Source of the DNA: Danxiaibacter flavus | GTDB lineage: Bacteria; Bacteroidota; Bacteroidia; Chitinophagales; Chitinophagaceae | Reading direction: 5' to 3' | DNA: 64,000 bases | NCBI RefSeq assembly: GCF_041060425.1 | Contig: NZ_JAULBC010000009.1 | Location: forward strand, 1-64,000 | Shown: positions 37,142-47,078 of the stretch, one piece after another | Position numbering within the stretch: the first letter of the stretch is position 1 | How the letters are laid out: each line of letters opens with the position of its first letter | Notes under the pieces: generated by a model | Database searches by the model: none | Told to the model about the DNA's origin: nothing | Seen by the model: the letters and a program-made list of their open reading frames with translations, nothing else | Translations under genes and position numbers: made by a program

Positions 37142-38680
37142 TTAATTCTTTGGTTTAAATTTTGGATCGATGAATTCCCATTCTCTGATTACTGCCGTCT
37201 GATGTTCTTTTTGTATGATGCTTTCGAATTGTGCAATGATGTCGGCATGATCTGATGCCAGGTTTGTTGTTTCTTTTTCATCATGCAGCATCTCAAACAG
37301 TTCCCAATGGCTCTGCTTGTTTTTGATATCACTCTTTACACCTTTCCAGTTTCCCATGCGGATGGCGATCTGTCCGCTCTTTTCAGGATATTCAAAATAT
37401 AGGTACTCATGTTTTTTTTGTTTGGCCGGCTGCCCGAGTAGTGTTGGCAGAAAAGACAGGCCATCTGTGTGCCAGTTTGTTTTTGTTGACGTAAGCTCTG
37501 TGAGCGTGGCCATCAGATCATACTGAGCAGATATAAGATCGGAGACCTGGCCGGCTTTTATCTTGCCTGGCCATCTGGCTATAAATGGCATTCTGATGCC
37601 GCCTTCGTACAGGTCCATTTTTCTTCCTCTTAGTCCTGCTGTTAAATTAAAATATTCTGCATTAACTCCTCCTACATTAAAGGTAGTTCCGTTATCGCTG
37701 CTAAACATGACGATGGTGTTGTCGTCCAGATGTAATTCCTTTAGGAGCGCCATTATTTTGCCAACCTGCTTGTCTGTATAGCTGATCATTGCAGCGTAAG
37801 TAGAAAGAGGGTAACGGCATGGCGCATATCCGTTTTCTCCATAATAAGGTTGTTCATCAAATTGTCCGATATATTCTTTCACTGCATCATCCGGGGCCTG
37901 CAGCGATACATGCGGACCAGTATAAGGAAGGTACAAAAAGAACGGTTCATCCTTGTGGGCTTTTATGAAGGCGAATGTTTTTTCTGCCATTTTAGTACCG
38001 CTGTATTCATTACCCTTAAACCTATCAAAATCCTGCGGCGATGCATTTTTTGATAAAGGCTGATGAACGTAGATGTATTTGTTGTTGAGTGTATCTTTTT
38101 TTCCATTCTCCCATAAGTGTGTGGGATAAAAATTGTGTGCCTGCTTTTGATCAAGATAACCATAGAAATAATCGAAGCCCTGCTTATTCGGATCACCTGT
38201 TGAGTTATTCATTCCTAGTCCCCACTTGCCGATAGCGCCTGTTGCATAGCCTGCCTGTTTCATTAACTGCGCAATTGTGAAGGCTCCTTCAGGCAATGCC
38301 ATTTGACCACCTTCATCTTCATCAGAGAAACCTCCGAACTCATAGTTGCCTCTTATAAAGCAATGGCCTGAATGCTTTCCCGTTAGCAGTCCGGTTCTGG
38401 CCGGCGCACATACCGGGAATGTTGTGTAATGCCGTGTAAAACGCATGCCTTCAGCTCCAAGTTGATCAATGTTCGGCGTTTTTATCTTTTGCTGACCATA
38501 GCAACCAAGCTCGCCATAGCCCATATCATCAAGGTAAATGAAGATGACGTTGGGTTTGCGTTGAGCTTGTGCTATTGCCGAAAATGAGATGCATGCAAAA
38601 AGAAGAATTGCATATATGGATGCAAAAATTGTATTAGAACTTTTAATTCTTAATTTGAAAATATAAAAGGAATTAAGCAT
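37142..38680 (-). CDS. Type I sulfatase (formylglycine-dependent)
   Basis: 512 aa with a signal peptide (about 1-40). The metal-binding pair D51-D52 is in IYLDDMGYG. The maturation signature C91-A-P-A-R95 followed by TGLLTGKHSG marks the Cys that becomes formylglycine. Further metal ligands are FSSDNGT (mid-protein). It removes sulfate esters from glycans in the periplasm; a maturase encoded elsewhere is needed. Placement between two susCD loci implies a sulfated substrate. The CGCAAACGTTTGA site lies 67 bases upstream of the ATG. Confidence 0.94.
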   Translation of the reverse strand: MLNSFYIFKLRIKSSNTIFASIYAILLFACISFSAIAQAQRKPNVIFIYLDDMGYGELGCYGQQKIKTPNIDQLGAEGMRFTRHYTTFPVCAPARTGLLTGKHSGHCFIRGNYEFGGFSDEDEGGQMALPEGAFTIAQLMKQAGYATGAIGKWGLGMNNSTGDPNKQGFDYFYGYLDQKQAHNFYPTHLWENGKKDTLNNKYIYVHQPLSKNASPQDFDRFKGNEYSGTKMAEKTFAFIKAHKDEPFFLYLPYTGPHVSLQAPDDAVKEYIGQFDEQPYYGENGYAPCRYPLSTYAAMISYTDKQVGKIMALLKELHLDDNTIVMFSSDNGTTFNVGGVNAEYFNLTAGLRGRKMDLYEGGIRMPFIARWPGKIKAGQVSDLISAQYDLMATLTELTSTKTNWHTDGLSFLPTLLGQPAKQKKHEYLYFEYPEKSGQIAIRMGNWKGVKSDIKNKQSHWELFEMLHDEKETTNLASDHADIIAQFESIIQKEHQTAVIREWEFIDPKFKPKN

Positions 38681-38746
38681 ATCGTCTTGTAATAGATAAA
38701 TGCTAATTTCCTGTTTTGTATTTGATCAGGAGTTGATTTTATTCAG

Positions 38747-38759
38747 TCAAACGTTTGCG
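38747..38759 (-). promoter_or_regulatory. Palindromic CAAACGTTTG operator, copy 2 (sulfatase gene)
   Basis: The 13-mer is identical to the copy before the sigma gene and in the same orientation, 67-79 bases upstream of the sulfatase start codon. Confidence 0.7.
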
Positions 38760-38785
38760 GAAGATTTTTGGTATAGGCTGAAGAA

Positions 38786-39555
38786 TTTTTTTAAACCAGA
38801 TAAGTTAGAGATCGGCCGCGCCAACGTTTCCTGGTAAATAACTGATTAAGCTTAAAGTCCAAAGCCCAAAGCCTAAAGCCCAAAGCCTAAAGCAGACCGA
38901 AGCGAAGTTTTTTAAACCATATAAGGCATATAAGAGCAAATAAGCGCTTTTGCTCAGGATAATGATAACACTTAAACGACAATGTATTTACTTAACCAGC
39001 TCGAACCTTCACCATTGACCATTCACTATTCACTAGTTGTATAGAAGAAATATAAGCGCAAATAAGCGCTTTTGCTCACGATAATAATAACAATTAAACG
39101 ACAATGTATTTACTTAACCAGCTCGAGCCTTCACCATTGACCATTCACTATTCACTAGTTGTATAGAAGTAAGGTGTCGGCCACGCCAACGTTTCTTCGT
39201 TGACAACTGATAAAGCTTAAAGCCCAAAGCCTAAAGCTGACCGAAGCGAAGTTTTTTGAACCGTTAAAGGTATATAAGGGCGTACAAGAAGTTACACCGG
39301 AGGTCCATCATGGCTAGAGCTGCATACATTTACTCAGCCAGTTTGTATCCTTCACCATTGACCATTCACTATTCACTAGTTGTATAGAAGAAATATAAGC
39401 GCAAATAAGCGCTTTTGCTCAGGATAATAATAACACTCAAACGAAAATGTATTTACTTAACCAGCTCGAACCTTCACCATTGACCATTCACTATTCACTA
39501 GTTGCATAGAAGTATTGAACCTGCTACTCCCTTATATGCCTTATATGGTTTAAAA
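38786..39555. repeat. Long composite repeat LR2 (tandem)
   Basis: It fills most of the 878-base gap. The outer AAACCATATAAGG arms pair over 25 bp (38910-38934 and 39531-39555). Between them are tandem units of about 117-122 bp: 38931-39047, 39048-39169 and 39391-39512, plus a diverged one ending at 39390. The units are inverted relative to LR1 and LR3. Two copies of the GCCAACGTTTC/heptad/GACCGAAGCGAAG module lie at about 38811-38918 and 39173-39264. No gene is present. Confidence 0.92.
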
Positions 39556-39558
39556 GAA

Positions 39559-40461
39559 TTACAATTTATGTTCTATATACTCATTCTCCACACTTCCGTC
39601 TGCGTATAGTTTCAGTATTGCATATCCGGGCGCTGTTTCCTGGTAATAATAGGGTGCTGCAGATTTTGTGTCGCCCTTACCCCACCAGAAACCACTCATG
39701 GCACCATTACAGAAATAATGAACATCGTTATACCATGCCCTGTCGAGTAAATGCTGGTGTCCGCTCAGGCAGACTTTTACTTTGTCTTTATGCTTGTAAA
39801 AGAGTTGTTTTAATTGTTTGTGATCTCCGTGCTGACCACCTTCCCATGAACCTGTAACAGTAAGGATGGGGTAGTGGGACATTAATAAAACGGGTGTATT
39901 TGCAGCTAAACTATTGAGGTCATTTTCCAGCCATCTGAGTTGTTCTTCATCTAACGTAATACCCTTGTTGTTGCCGTCGAGAACAATAAAGTGCCATCCT
40001 TTTTTGGAGAAGCTGTAATAACGGTTAGGAATTTTCAAACGTTTGGTTACATAGTTAACGCCATACATTTCATCTTCTTTAGAAGGAGCCGCCCACCAAA
40101 TATCGTGATTGCCGATGCAGCTATACATTTCATATTGCTGAATAGGTTTGCAGCAATCGTCCCACAAATCCCACAGTTCTGTTACCCGTTCTCTCTTTAC
40201 ATTGTCATATGATGCATCATGAATTGAGTCCCCACCGTTTAAAATAAAATCAGGCTTGTGTTTCTTAACTGCTTCTAAACACTTTTTGTAGCGTGCAGGC
40301 ACATCTTCATCCGGACGTATATGCACATCCGTTATGTGTGCCACGGTTAATACTGGTGACGATTTTTTGAAAGATGCTGTCTCAGCAGCCTTGCTTATTT
40401 GTGCTGTTGTTATGGCCGCCGTTGTTAGCGACAGGTTCTGTATAAAATTTCTTCTTTTCAT
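39559..40461 (-). CDS. Calcineurin-like metallophosphoesterase
   Basis: 300 aa. The N-terminus (MKRRNFIQNLSLTTAAITTA) is a Tat- or Sec-like signal. The dimetal motifs are complete: D45-x-H47 (ITDVH), GGD78, GN118-H119-D120, H196 (MSHYP) and GH235-x-H237. It probably acts on phosphate esters in the periplasm; the substrate is unknown. It is encoded between susD and the sulfatase gene on the same strand, so it may dephosphorylate the glycan. LR2 begins 4 bases after its stop codon. Confidence 0.92.
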   Translation of the reverse strand: MKRRNFIQNLSLTTAAITTAQISKAAETASFKKSSPVLTVAHITDVHIRPDEDVPARYKKCLEAVKKHKPDFILNGGDSIHDASYDNVKRERVTELWDLWDDCCKPIQQYEMYSCIGNHDIWWAAPSKEDEMYGVNYVTKRLKIPNRYYSFSKKGWHFIVLDGNNKGITLDEEQLRWLENDLNSLAANTPVLLMSHYPILTVTGSWEGGQHGDHKQLKQLFYKHKDKVKVCLSGHQHLLDRAWYNDVHYFCNGAMSGFWWGKGDTKSAAPYYYQETAPGYAILKLYADGSVENEYIEHKL

Positions 40462-40730
40462 GATTACTAAGCATAAAGCTCAAAGCCTAAAGCTTAAAGC
40501 TAGAGCGTAGCCTTCATTGTTTGTTTCCAATGTTAGCCACGCTCATTAGTTTAGAAAATTAATTATTTGTGTTTATCCGGATTGTTACCGTTAATTATTA
40601 GCTCTAAAGTTTCAGCCACTGGTTCTAAGCTTTGGGCTTTAAGCTTTCAGCTGTTGATGTGTCAAATGATAAGCTTTAAAGTTTCAGCCACTAGTTCTAA
40701 GCTTTAGGCTTTGCGCTTTAAGCTTTCCAT
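40462..40730. repeat. Heptad and duplicated segment between susD2 and the phosphoesterase
   Basis: The GCTTTRG/AAAGCYY heptads occur at about 40470-40503, 40628-40650 and 40698-40728. A segment CTTTAAAGTTTCAGCCACT-A/T-GTTCTAAGCTTT is duplicated at about 40610 and 40675. On the coding strand AAAGCYY follows the susD stop and GCTTTRG precedes the next start, so the two ends can pair. Confidence 0.85.
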
Positions 40731-42533
40731 CTACCATCCATATGGTTGCTTCAACTGTGGATTTAACACCAACTGTGTTTGCGGAATAGGACGATAGTAG
40801 TACTTAGGTTCAATAAAATTACGGGGCTGATCCCTGTCAACAGTAAATGCGATATAGCCAGATGTGCCGTTTGTCAGATAAAAGTTATTGTCCTTTCCAT
40901 TTGCATCTTTCAAATAGAATTTTGACAATTTCTTTTTTACATCATCCGGTAGATTGTTGATCGGACTTTCATCATTTGGTGAGGCAAGTATTGCAATGTC
41001 TGGCTGACCATCACCCGTAACATCAATTCCGCCCAATGCACTAACGTACATGCCTTGCTGTGCATCCTGGAGACGCTTGCCGGCATACCAGCGTTGCAGA
41101 TCATCAAAGCGCTGACCTTCACATGCCAGTTCAACACGACGTTCTCTTCTTATTTCGAGAATTGCACCTTTATTCAGTCCGCTTACATTAGGGTAGTATT
41201 GTGCTAAAACAGGATCAATTTCAGCATTTGCTTTTGTCAGCAATAAATGTGGCATTTGAACACGATCCCTGATCAGGTTGATTGTTTTGTCTACGTCTTC
41301 TTGTGTAATAGTTCCGGATTCGGCTTTCGCTTCAGCATACACAAGCAGTGCTTCAGCGTAACGGAAGATAGGAAGAGAGGTATAGTCTAAAACCCAACCT
41401 TGTCTTTGTGCAGGATCACGAGGATAAAATTTTACCTGGTCATATTCTCCAAGATTTGGTTTGGCTATATAAGGATCTCCATTTGCGCCATTGGTTGAAA
41501 AGCCCGGAGGTGCAATGGTTTCAGCCAAACGTGGATCGCGGTTGACAAATACTTCAGTGAAGGTTTTTTTGTCATAGCCAGGAACTGAAGTAAATGGAGT
41601 GCCGTCTTTCATCAAAAATGATTCCATCAGGCTGCGGCTTAAGGACCATGTCCAGCCAAGCACAACGTGTGTGTTGTTTCCGCCCCCCAATGCTTTGTCG
41701 TAGCTGGCCCATTGAATCATTTCATTGTTTCCTGAAAGACTGGTACTCGCAAACAGATTGCGAAAATCCGTAGCTCCGTTTCCTGTAGAAGTGAGACTGA
41801 ATTTACCGCTTTGCATCAGCTGCTGGCTTGCCCACACTGCTTTATCAAGGAAGCGTTGGTAATCGTTACTCAATCCTATTTCAGCATGATATTTTCTGTA
41901 AGTGCCTTCGTACAAACAGATGCGCGCCATCAATGCAAGTGCACTCCACTGCGTAACTCTTGTTCTATTGCCCTCAGTTGGTTTGATATAGGTTGTTGAG
42001 TATGTAAGATCATTCAGCATGGAATCTACAACAACTGCCCTTGGGGTGGCCGGCAGATATAAGCTGCTGTCGCCAGCGGGCATTGCGTGTGAAAACCATG
42101 GAACATCAGAATATCTTTTCACTTTGCTGAAATAGAACCAGGCCCGGAAAAACTTGGCAATGCCAATGTAATGGTTGATGGCAGCAGTGTCTCCCTGCGC
42201 TTTACCTGCATGATCTAACATGTAGTTGATATTACGCAAGCTGCCCCAATCGCTCCATCCGCCAACATTTGCGGGCGTTATAGAACCGCGCACCAATTGA
42301 TCTGTTTCTCCGCCACCGCTGTAGCTGGAGATATTGTCAGAGTTCAGATCGTCATAGCCAAACTGCAATTGGCTATAAAAACTGTTGGAATAAGTTTCGA
42401 GATCCTGTGGAGTATTGAAAAAAGTTTCTGAAGTCACATTCGATTGTGGAGCCCGCTGCAGAAAATCTTTTTTGCAGGAAAAAAGCCCCGTAGTAACCGA
42501 TAGTATCGCTGCTATATAAATTGTTTTCTTCAT
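40731..42533 (-). CDS. SusD/RagB family outer-membrane glycan-binding lipoprotein (second)
   Basis: 600 aa from the ATG at 42533, opening a lipoprotein signal (LFSC, Cys about 20). SusD features include FFNTPQDLETYSNSFYSQL near the N-terminus, FFRAWFYFSKVKRYSDVPWF, and the C-terminal RRERRVELACEGQRFDDLQRW. It pairs with the SusC encoded 18 bases upstream. It differs clearly from the first SusD in the window, so it may bind a different part of the glycan. Confidence 0.93.
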   Translation of the reverse strand: MKKTIYIAAILSVTTGLFSCKKDFLQRAPQSNVTSETFFNTPQDLETYSNSFYSQLQFGYDDLNSDNISSYSGGGETDQLVRGSITPANVGGWSDWGSLRNINYMLDHAGKAQGDTAAINHYIGIAKFFRAWFYFSKVKRYSDVPWFSHAMPAGDSSLYLPATPRAVVVDSMLNDLTYSTTYIKPTEGNRTRVTQWSALALMARICLYEGTYRKYHAEIGLSNDYQRFLDKAVWASQQLMQSGKFSLTSTGNGATDFRNLFASTSLSGNNEMIQWASYDKALGGGNNTHVVLGWTWSLSRSLMESFLMKDGTPFTSVPGYDKKTFTEVFVNRDPRLAETIAPPGFSTNGANGDPYIAKPNLGEYDQVKFYPRDPAQRQGWVLDYTSLPIFRYAEALLVYAEAKAESGTITQEDVDKTINLIRDRVQMPHLLLTKANAEIDPVLAQYYPNVSGLNKGAILEIRRERRVELACEGQRFDDLQRWYAGKRLQDAQQGMYVSALGGIDVTGDGQPDIAILASPNDESPINNLPDDVKKKLSKFYLKDANGKDNNFYLTNGTSGYIAFTVDRDQPRNFIEPKYYYRPIPQTQLVLNPQLKQPYGW

Positions 42534-42551
42534 GATGTACGAGGTTAACAA

Positions 42552-45500
42552 TTAGAAATTGAAGTTTAAACCCAATGAATATGTTTTCTGGAAAGGATAT
42601 ACAGTGCCGTCCAATCCTTCGGGATCGAGATTTGCTTTCAGATGTTTGATGGTAAACAAATTCTCTGCACTCACATAAAAGCGGAGCTTGTTTATTTTCC
42701 ACTTCTGCGTTAATGAAAGCGGCAATGAATAACCAATGGTTAAATTCTTAAGGCGGAGATATGCTGCGTTTTGCAAGTATCTTGTTTGAGGAGCGCCAAG
42801 CTCGCTGGCATCTTCCGCTATGTAAGATTTAACTCTTGGGAAATATCCATTAGGTGTTTCCGGTGTCCAATGATCAAGGTTGTGTTCCTGTATGTTGGTC
42901 CATGGCTGGGCATAGATCCCCCAGAAATAGTGATTGCTTGGATTCGGATACCAGTCGCGCTTACCAATGCCTTGCGCAAACACGCGAAGATCAAATCCTT
43001 TATAGTCTGCGGTGAATTGGAAACTGTAATTATAGTGTGGCGCATTGTTGCCAATTATCTTTTTATCACCGGGGTTGCTTACGGTGTTATTGCCATAATC
43101 AACTTTTCCATCATTATTCAGGTCTTTAAACTTCAAGTCTCCCACATAAAATTTATACTGCTGATCATCAGAGCCAACCGCGGTCTGGTCCGCATGTTTC
43201 TGAATATCTTCATCATTTTGGAAAAAGCCTTCTGTTGTCAATCCCCAAATTTCACCAATTTGCATGCCTTCATAGTAATCACTTAGAATCTTGTTGGGAT
43301 TGTCATACTTTGTAATGAAAGCTTTGCTATCACCAAGTGTAAAGCGCAGTGAATACAGGAATGGCGAAGATGCGAGTCTGAATTGATCTCTCCAGCTGGC
43401 AGTTAATTCCCATCCTTTGGTTTTTAAGTTAGCTGCATTTGTTTGTGGCTCAGATGCGCCGAAGGTTCCGGGCAGCGTTTTACTTTTAGTAAGCATGCCT
43501 TCAGTGTAGCGTGTGTACCAGTCAAAATTCAACTCAAGTTTGTTGTTAAGGAAGGCCATGTCAGTTCCGAAGTTTACCGTCTTTACAGTTTCCCATGTTA
43601 ACGTTGGCGAAACAACTGCAGGCTGACTTACACCGATAGGTCGCTGTCCATCCAGTACACTTGCGATCTGGCCTGCCGGCATCGACGGAATATATGGATA
43701 AACGTAGGCTGGGTTATTGTATTGGTTGGCATTCAAAGCCTGGTTACCCAAAGATCCGTAAGAGGCGCGAAGCTTGAACAGATCCATACGGATAGAACGG
43801 CTAATATTACCAAAGAAGTTTTCCTTAGACACTACCCATGCTCCTGATGCTGACGGGAAGAATCCCCATCTGTCATTTGAAGGGAAGCGTGAGGTTCCGT
43901 CATAGCGACCATTCAGTTCAACTATATATTTATTGTCAAAGATATAATTGAGGCGATAGAAAAGACCTCTGACAGCCCAGTCGGTAATGGTGCTTCCCTG
44001 TGTAATTGTACCTGTAGCAACTTGTGTGTTGGGAATAGAAGTACTGATCAGGTTGTTGCGTTGTACCCAGAAATAATTGCGGTACCAGTATTCCTGGTTA
44101 AATCCTGCGAGCGCCTGTAAGAAATGTTTCTGCGCAAAGGTTTTATGAAAATCAGTATAAACGTTATAGACGTTATAGTTTATAGCGCCTTCTTCATTTT
44201 TTGCCCATGTTGTGTTACCTCCATCCGCGGAATAAATATAACCCAGCGGTTGGGTAGGTCCATTTCTGTAAGGCACCGGTACGTTAAATCCGTTTGTTGT
44301 TGCATTTGTTCTTCTGTAGGAAGCTTCTCCTTTAACGGTCCAGGTGTCTTTTATCAAAGAGATCTCAGCATTGATGTTTGCGAGAACATCATTTGTATTG
44401 GTGGTAGTTCTTCCTCCATCCTGCAATGTCCCCAGTAAAGAAGCGCCATCAGCAGTCCATGTACCATCCGGATTTTTAGGGACCGATAAAGAAGGTGTTC
44501 TGTTTACGTTGTGAAAATAAAGGTAAGATGAGTTGTAAGTAGGCATGTCGTACTTACTTACGGTGAATGTTGTGTTGGTACCCAGCTTGAACCATTTGGT
44601 AACCTGGTAAGTACCGTTTCCACGCAGGTTGTAACGGTTGTATATATCAGTGCCATATCTGAGCAAACCATCCTGTTGATAGTAGCCCGCAGACATGTAA
44701 TAAGACAGCTTATTTGTTTTTTGTGAAAGACTTACATTACCTGTATAGGCTGGTGCAGACTTGCGGTATGCTTCATTCATCCAGTTGGTTGAACCGTAAT
44801 AGGCCCATTTGTTGGGATCTGTCGGATCAACAATTACTGCAGGGAGGGAAGGGTCTTTTGATCTTTTAGCTGCATATTCCCTTACTGCATCAGGATACAA
44901 ATCATACAGAGGTGTGGCTGCGTCATGTTTGTATTGCATCACCGTTAATGGATCTGTTACTATTTTAGGAAGACTACCGGCATCACGTACAGCATAATTG
45001 AAATCTGCGCTAACCTGGAGCTTTTCGGATTTAGCAGTTTTCGTCGTGATCAATACAACACCAAAGGCTGCGCGTGCTCCATAAATAGCTGAGGCCGCCG
45101 CATCTTTTAATACTGAAACGCTCTCTACATCAGCGGGGTTTAAACGGGTGAGTTCATCAGGTCTTACCGGAACGTTATCAACCAAAATAAATGCATCGCC
45201 ACCTGTTAAAGATGTATATCCTCTCACATTAAATGCAGGTGCATCGGTAGGTCTTCCACTTACCGGAGTAATGTTCAGGTTGGGGATCAATCCTTCCAAT
45301 CCTGCGCCAACGCTGTTGATAGGCCTGCTTTCCAACTCTTTGGATGATACAGATTGAACCGCACCACTCAGATTTACTTTTTTCTGCTTGCCGTAACCAA
45401 CTACAACAATTTCAGAAAGATCGTTATTGGCTTCTTTCAGCTTTACAATGATTGAATTGGTAATGCCCTGCTTAAGTGCATAGTTTTTAATTGCTTTTAA

Positions 45501-45797
45501 TTCATAACCAACATGTGTGAACTGCAGGTTGTACTTTAGCGAAGCATCCAGGTTTTCAAATATAAAAACACCATCTTCATTTGTCTGTGTTGCATGGCTT
45601 ACATTACCGGCCTTCAATTCAACTGAAACACCATTTAGCGCTTCTCCTTTTTCGCTTTGTATTAAACCCTTTATGGTTGCAGCTTTGTTCTGCCCAAAAA
45701 CGGGTAAGGTTAAATAACAACTAAGAAACAGAAGCAATAACATGGAAGACGCGCGACCAAGGTACGGCCTCTTCTTGCGCAGTTTGTCTTTTTTCAT
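42552..45797 (-). CDS. SusC/RagA TonB-linked outer-membrane receptor (second, no STN domain)
   Basis: 1081 aa from the ATG at 45797. A long basic N-terminus and signal (to about residue 36) are followed directly by a carboxypeptidase-regulatory-like domain (about 40-115), the SusC motif IVVVGYGKQKK (about 125-135), plug and barrel. No STN domain is present, unlike the receptor at 30982, although FecR and sigma genes lie upstream. It imports glycan oligosaccharides together with the SusD encoded 18 bases downstream. Confidence 0.94.
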   Translation of the reverse strand: MKKDKLRKKRPYLGRASSMLLLLFLSCYLTLPVFGQNKAATIKGLIQSEKGEALNGVSVELKAGNVSHATQTNEDGVFIFENLDASLKYNLQFTHVGYELKAIKNYALKQGITNSIIVKLKEANNDLSEIVVVGYGKQKKVNLSGAVQSVSSKELESRPINSVGAGLEGLIPNLNITPVSGRPTDAPAFNVRGYTSLTGGDAFILVDNVPVRPDELTRLNPADVESVSVLKDAAASAIYGARAAFGVVLITTKTAKSEKLQVSADFNYAVRDAGSLPKIVTDPLTVMQYKHDAATPLYDLYPDAVREYAAKRSKDPSLPAVIVDPTDPNKWAYYGSTNWMNEAYRKSAPAYTGNVSLSQKTNKLSYYMSAGYYQQDGLLRYGTDIYNRYNLRGNGTYQVTKWFKLGTNTTFTVSKYDMPTYNSSYLYFHNVNRTPSLSVPKNPDGTWTADGASLLGTLQDGGRTTTNTNDVLANINAEISLIKDTWTVKGEASYRRTNATTNGFNVPVPYRNGPTQPLGYIYSADGGNTTWAKNEEGAINYNVYNVYTDFHKTFAQKHFLQALAGFNQEYWYRNYFWVQRNNLISTSIPNTQVATGTITQGSTITDWAVRGLFYRLNYIFDNKYIVELNGRYDGTSRFPSNDRWGFFPSASGAWVVSKENFFGNISRSIRMDLFKLRASYGSLGNQALNANQYNNPAYVYPYIPSMPAGQIASVLDGQRPIGVSQPAVVSPTLTWETVKTVNFGTDMAFLNNKLELNFDWYTRYTEGMLTKSKTLPGTFGASEPQTNAANLKTKGWELTASWRDQFRLASSPFLYSLRFTLGDSKAFITKYDNPNKILSDYYEGMQIGEIWGLTTEGFFQNDEDIQKHADQTAVGSDDQQYKFYVGDLKFKDLNNDGKVDYGNNTVSNPGDKKIIGNNAPHYNYSFQFTADYKGFDLRVFAQGIGKRDWYPNPSNHYFWGIYAQPWTNIQEHNLDHWTPETPNGYFPRVKSYIAEDASELGAPQTRYLQNAAYLRLKNLTIGYSLPLSLTQKWKINKLRFYVSAENLFTIKHLKANLDPEGLDGTVYPFQKTYSLGLNFNF

Positions 45798-45940
45798 TTT
45801 GTTTTTGTTTTTGCAATGAGTTCGGTTGGCGTTAATTTTTGATAACGCCAAAAGCTAACGGGATTAATTAAGGGATTAGGGCATAGGTATCCTTTACACG
45901 TCAGGGCCCGTGCGTGTTTAAGTCTTTTTATGTATTTTGA

Positions 45941-47014
45941 TTACTGATTTTTCTGAAACAGGAAACTGTTTGCGGTCCTGGTTATTGTAAATCCATTTAA
46001 TAAAGCAATGTTCTGCAGAATGTTTTCCGGCGATTCATTTGGTTCTATCAATCCTGTAAAGTCAAGCGTGTCAATCTCTGCATCTTTATATTGAATAGAA
46101 ATATTGTATACTTCTTCCAGTTTTTTGAATACGTTTTTCAATGGCTCGTTGGTGAAGTCCATTCCCGTGCTGGTGTTTTGTTGAACTTTGGCAGGTGGTA
46201 CTTCTGCAACTTTTTCAGACACTATCTTTTCCGGTTCGTCTTTCATGTTTTGAAGAACAGTTTCAAAGGTCTGCATGTTTACTGTAATCTCCTGGCCCGG
46301 TACCAGGTAAACATCCTGCATTTGTTTGGCTGCATCTGTTTGTTTAACCACAACCTTACCTGTATATAGTGTCACAGTTACATTCTTATCCTTTCTGTAT
46401 GCCTTTATTGTGAAGGATGTACCGAGCGCTGTTGTTGATATGTCCTTGCTATACACAATAAAAGGACGCTGTTTGTTTTTTGCAACAGTAAAGAACGCTT
46501 CACCTTCCAGGTAGATTTCGCGCTTTACATCATCAAATTTTTCCTTGTACCTGATCAGCGATCCGGGATTTATGTTCACAGCCGATCCATCTGGCAGCGC
46601 CACTTTTAAATTTTTTGTACCATCGTTCTTTACAACCTTTAGCTGCGCAATGGTTGGTAGTGTTGCTACTTTTTGAGTCTGCTTTGCTACTTCATGCTCG
46701 TGGTTGACCTTCGTGAATAACCAAAATACACCAATTACAAGAATAACTACCGCTGCAGCGGCAACGCGGAATAATATGCTCGGTATGTTGTTATTTTTTT
46801 TATATGTTGCCCTTTCAACAGCTTTCAGCATTTCCTCAGCTTCTTTCCCGCTGTGCGTGTTTTGCGGGATTGTTAGATTGTTCCACTCTTCACCTGAAAA
46901 ATACACATCCATCAATGCCGGGTTTTCACTAAGCATTTTTGTTACATACTCAGCTTCTTCCCTGGTGCATTTGTTTGCAAGAAATTTTTCTATCAGTTCT
47001 TTAGACAAGTTCAA
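45941..47014 (-). CDS. FecR family anti-sigma/sigma-regulator (second)
   Basis: 357 aa. The N-terminus (LIEKFLANKCTREEAEYVTK) is the usual FecR start, but the first codon must be TTG (47014), as no suitable ATG exists before residue 27. One transmembrane helix lies at about 82-102. The FecR domain (about 125-225, with VALPDGSAVNINPGSLIRY) and a C-terminal DUF4974 domain (about 278-350) follow. It should control the sigma factor encoded upstream, though LR3 separates the two genes by 479 bases. Confidence 0.9.
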   Translation of the reverse strand: MNLSKELIEKFLANKCTREEAEYVTKMLSENPALMDVYFSGEEWNNLTIPQNTHSGKEAEEMLKAVERATYKKNNNIPSILFRVAAAAVVILVIGVFWLFTKVNHEHEVAKQTQKVATLPTIAQLKVVKNDGTKNLKVALPDGSAVNINPGSLIRYKEKFDDVKREIYLEGEAFFTVAKNKQRPFIVYSKDISTTALGTSFTIKAYRKDKNVTVTLYTGKVVVKQTDAAKQMQDVYLVPGQEITVNMQTFETVLQNMKDEPEKIVSEKVAEVPPAKVQQNTSTGMDFTNEPLKNVFKKLEEVYNISIQYKDAEIDTLDFTGLIEPNESPENILQNIALLNGFTITRTANSFLFQKNQ

Positions 47015-47078
47015 TGGAATGTGGTGTTTATAATAATACGATTGAAGAAGGCCCTACCCGTAATGGAGGAAAAAATAT

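Noticed and set aside
36696..39558. Insertion sequences in the gaps with long inverted repeats
   Set aside because: No transposase frame or clear target-site duplication; kept as non-autonomous repeats instead.
40035..40046. Fourth CAAACGTTTG operator
   Set aside because: It lies within the phosphoesterase coding sequence, lacks the flanking CG, and fits the codons there.
42771..43286. 171-codon open frame opposite the second susC
   Set aside because: Antisense shadow of the barrel coding sequence.
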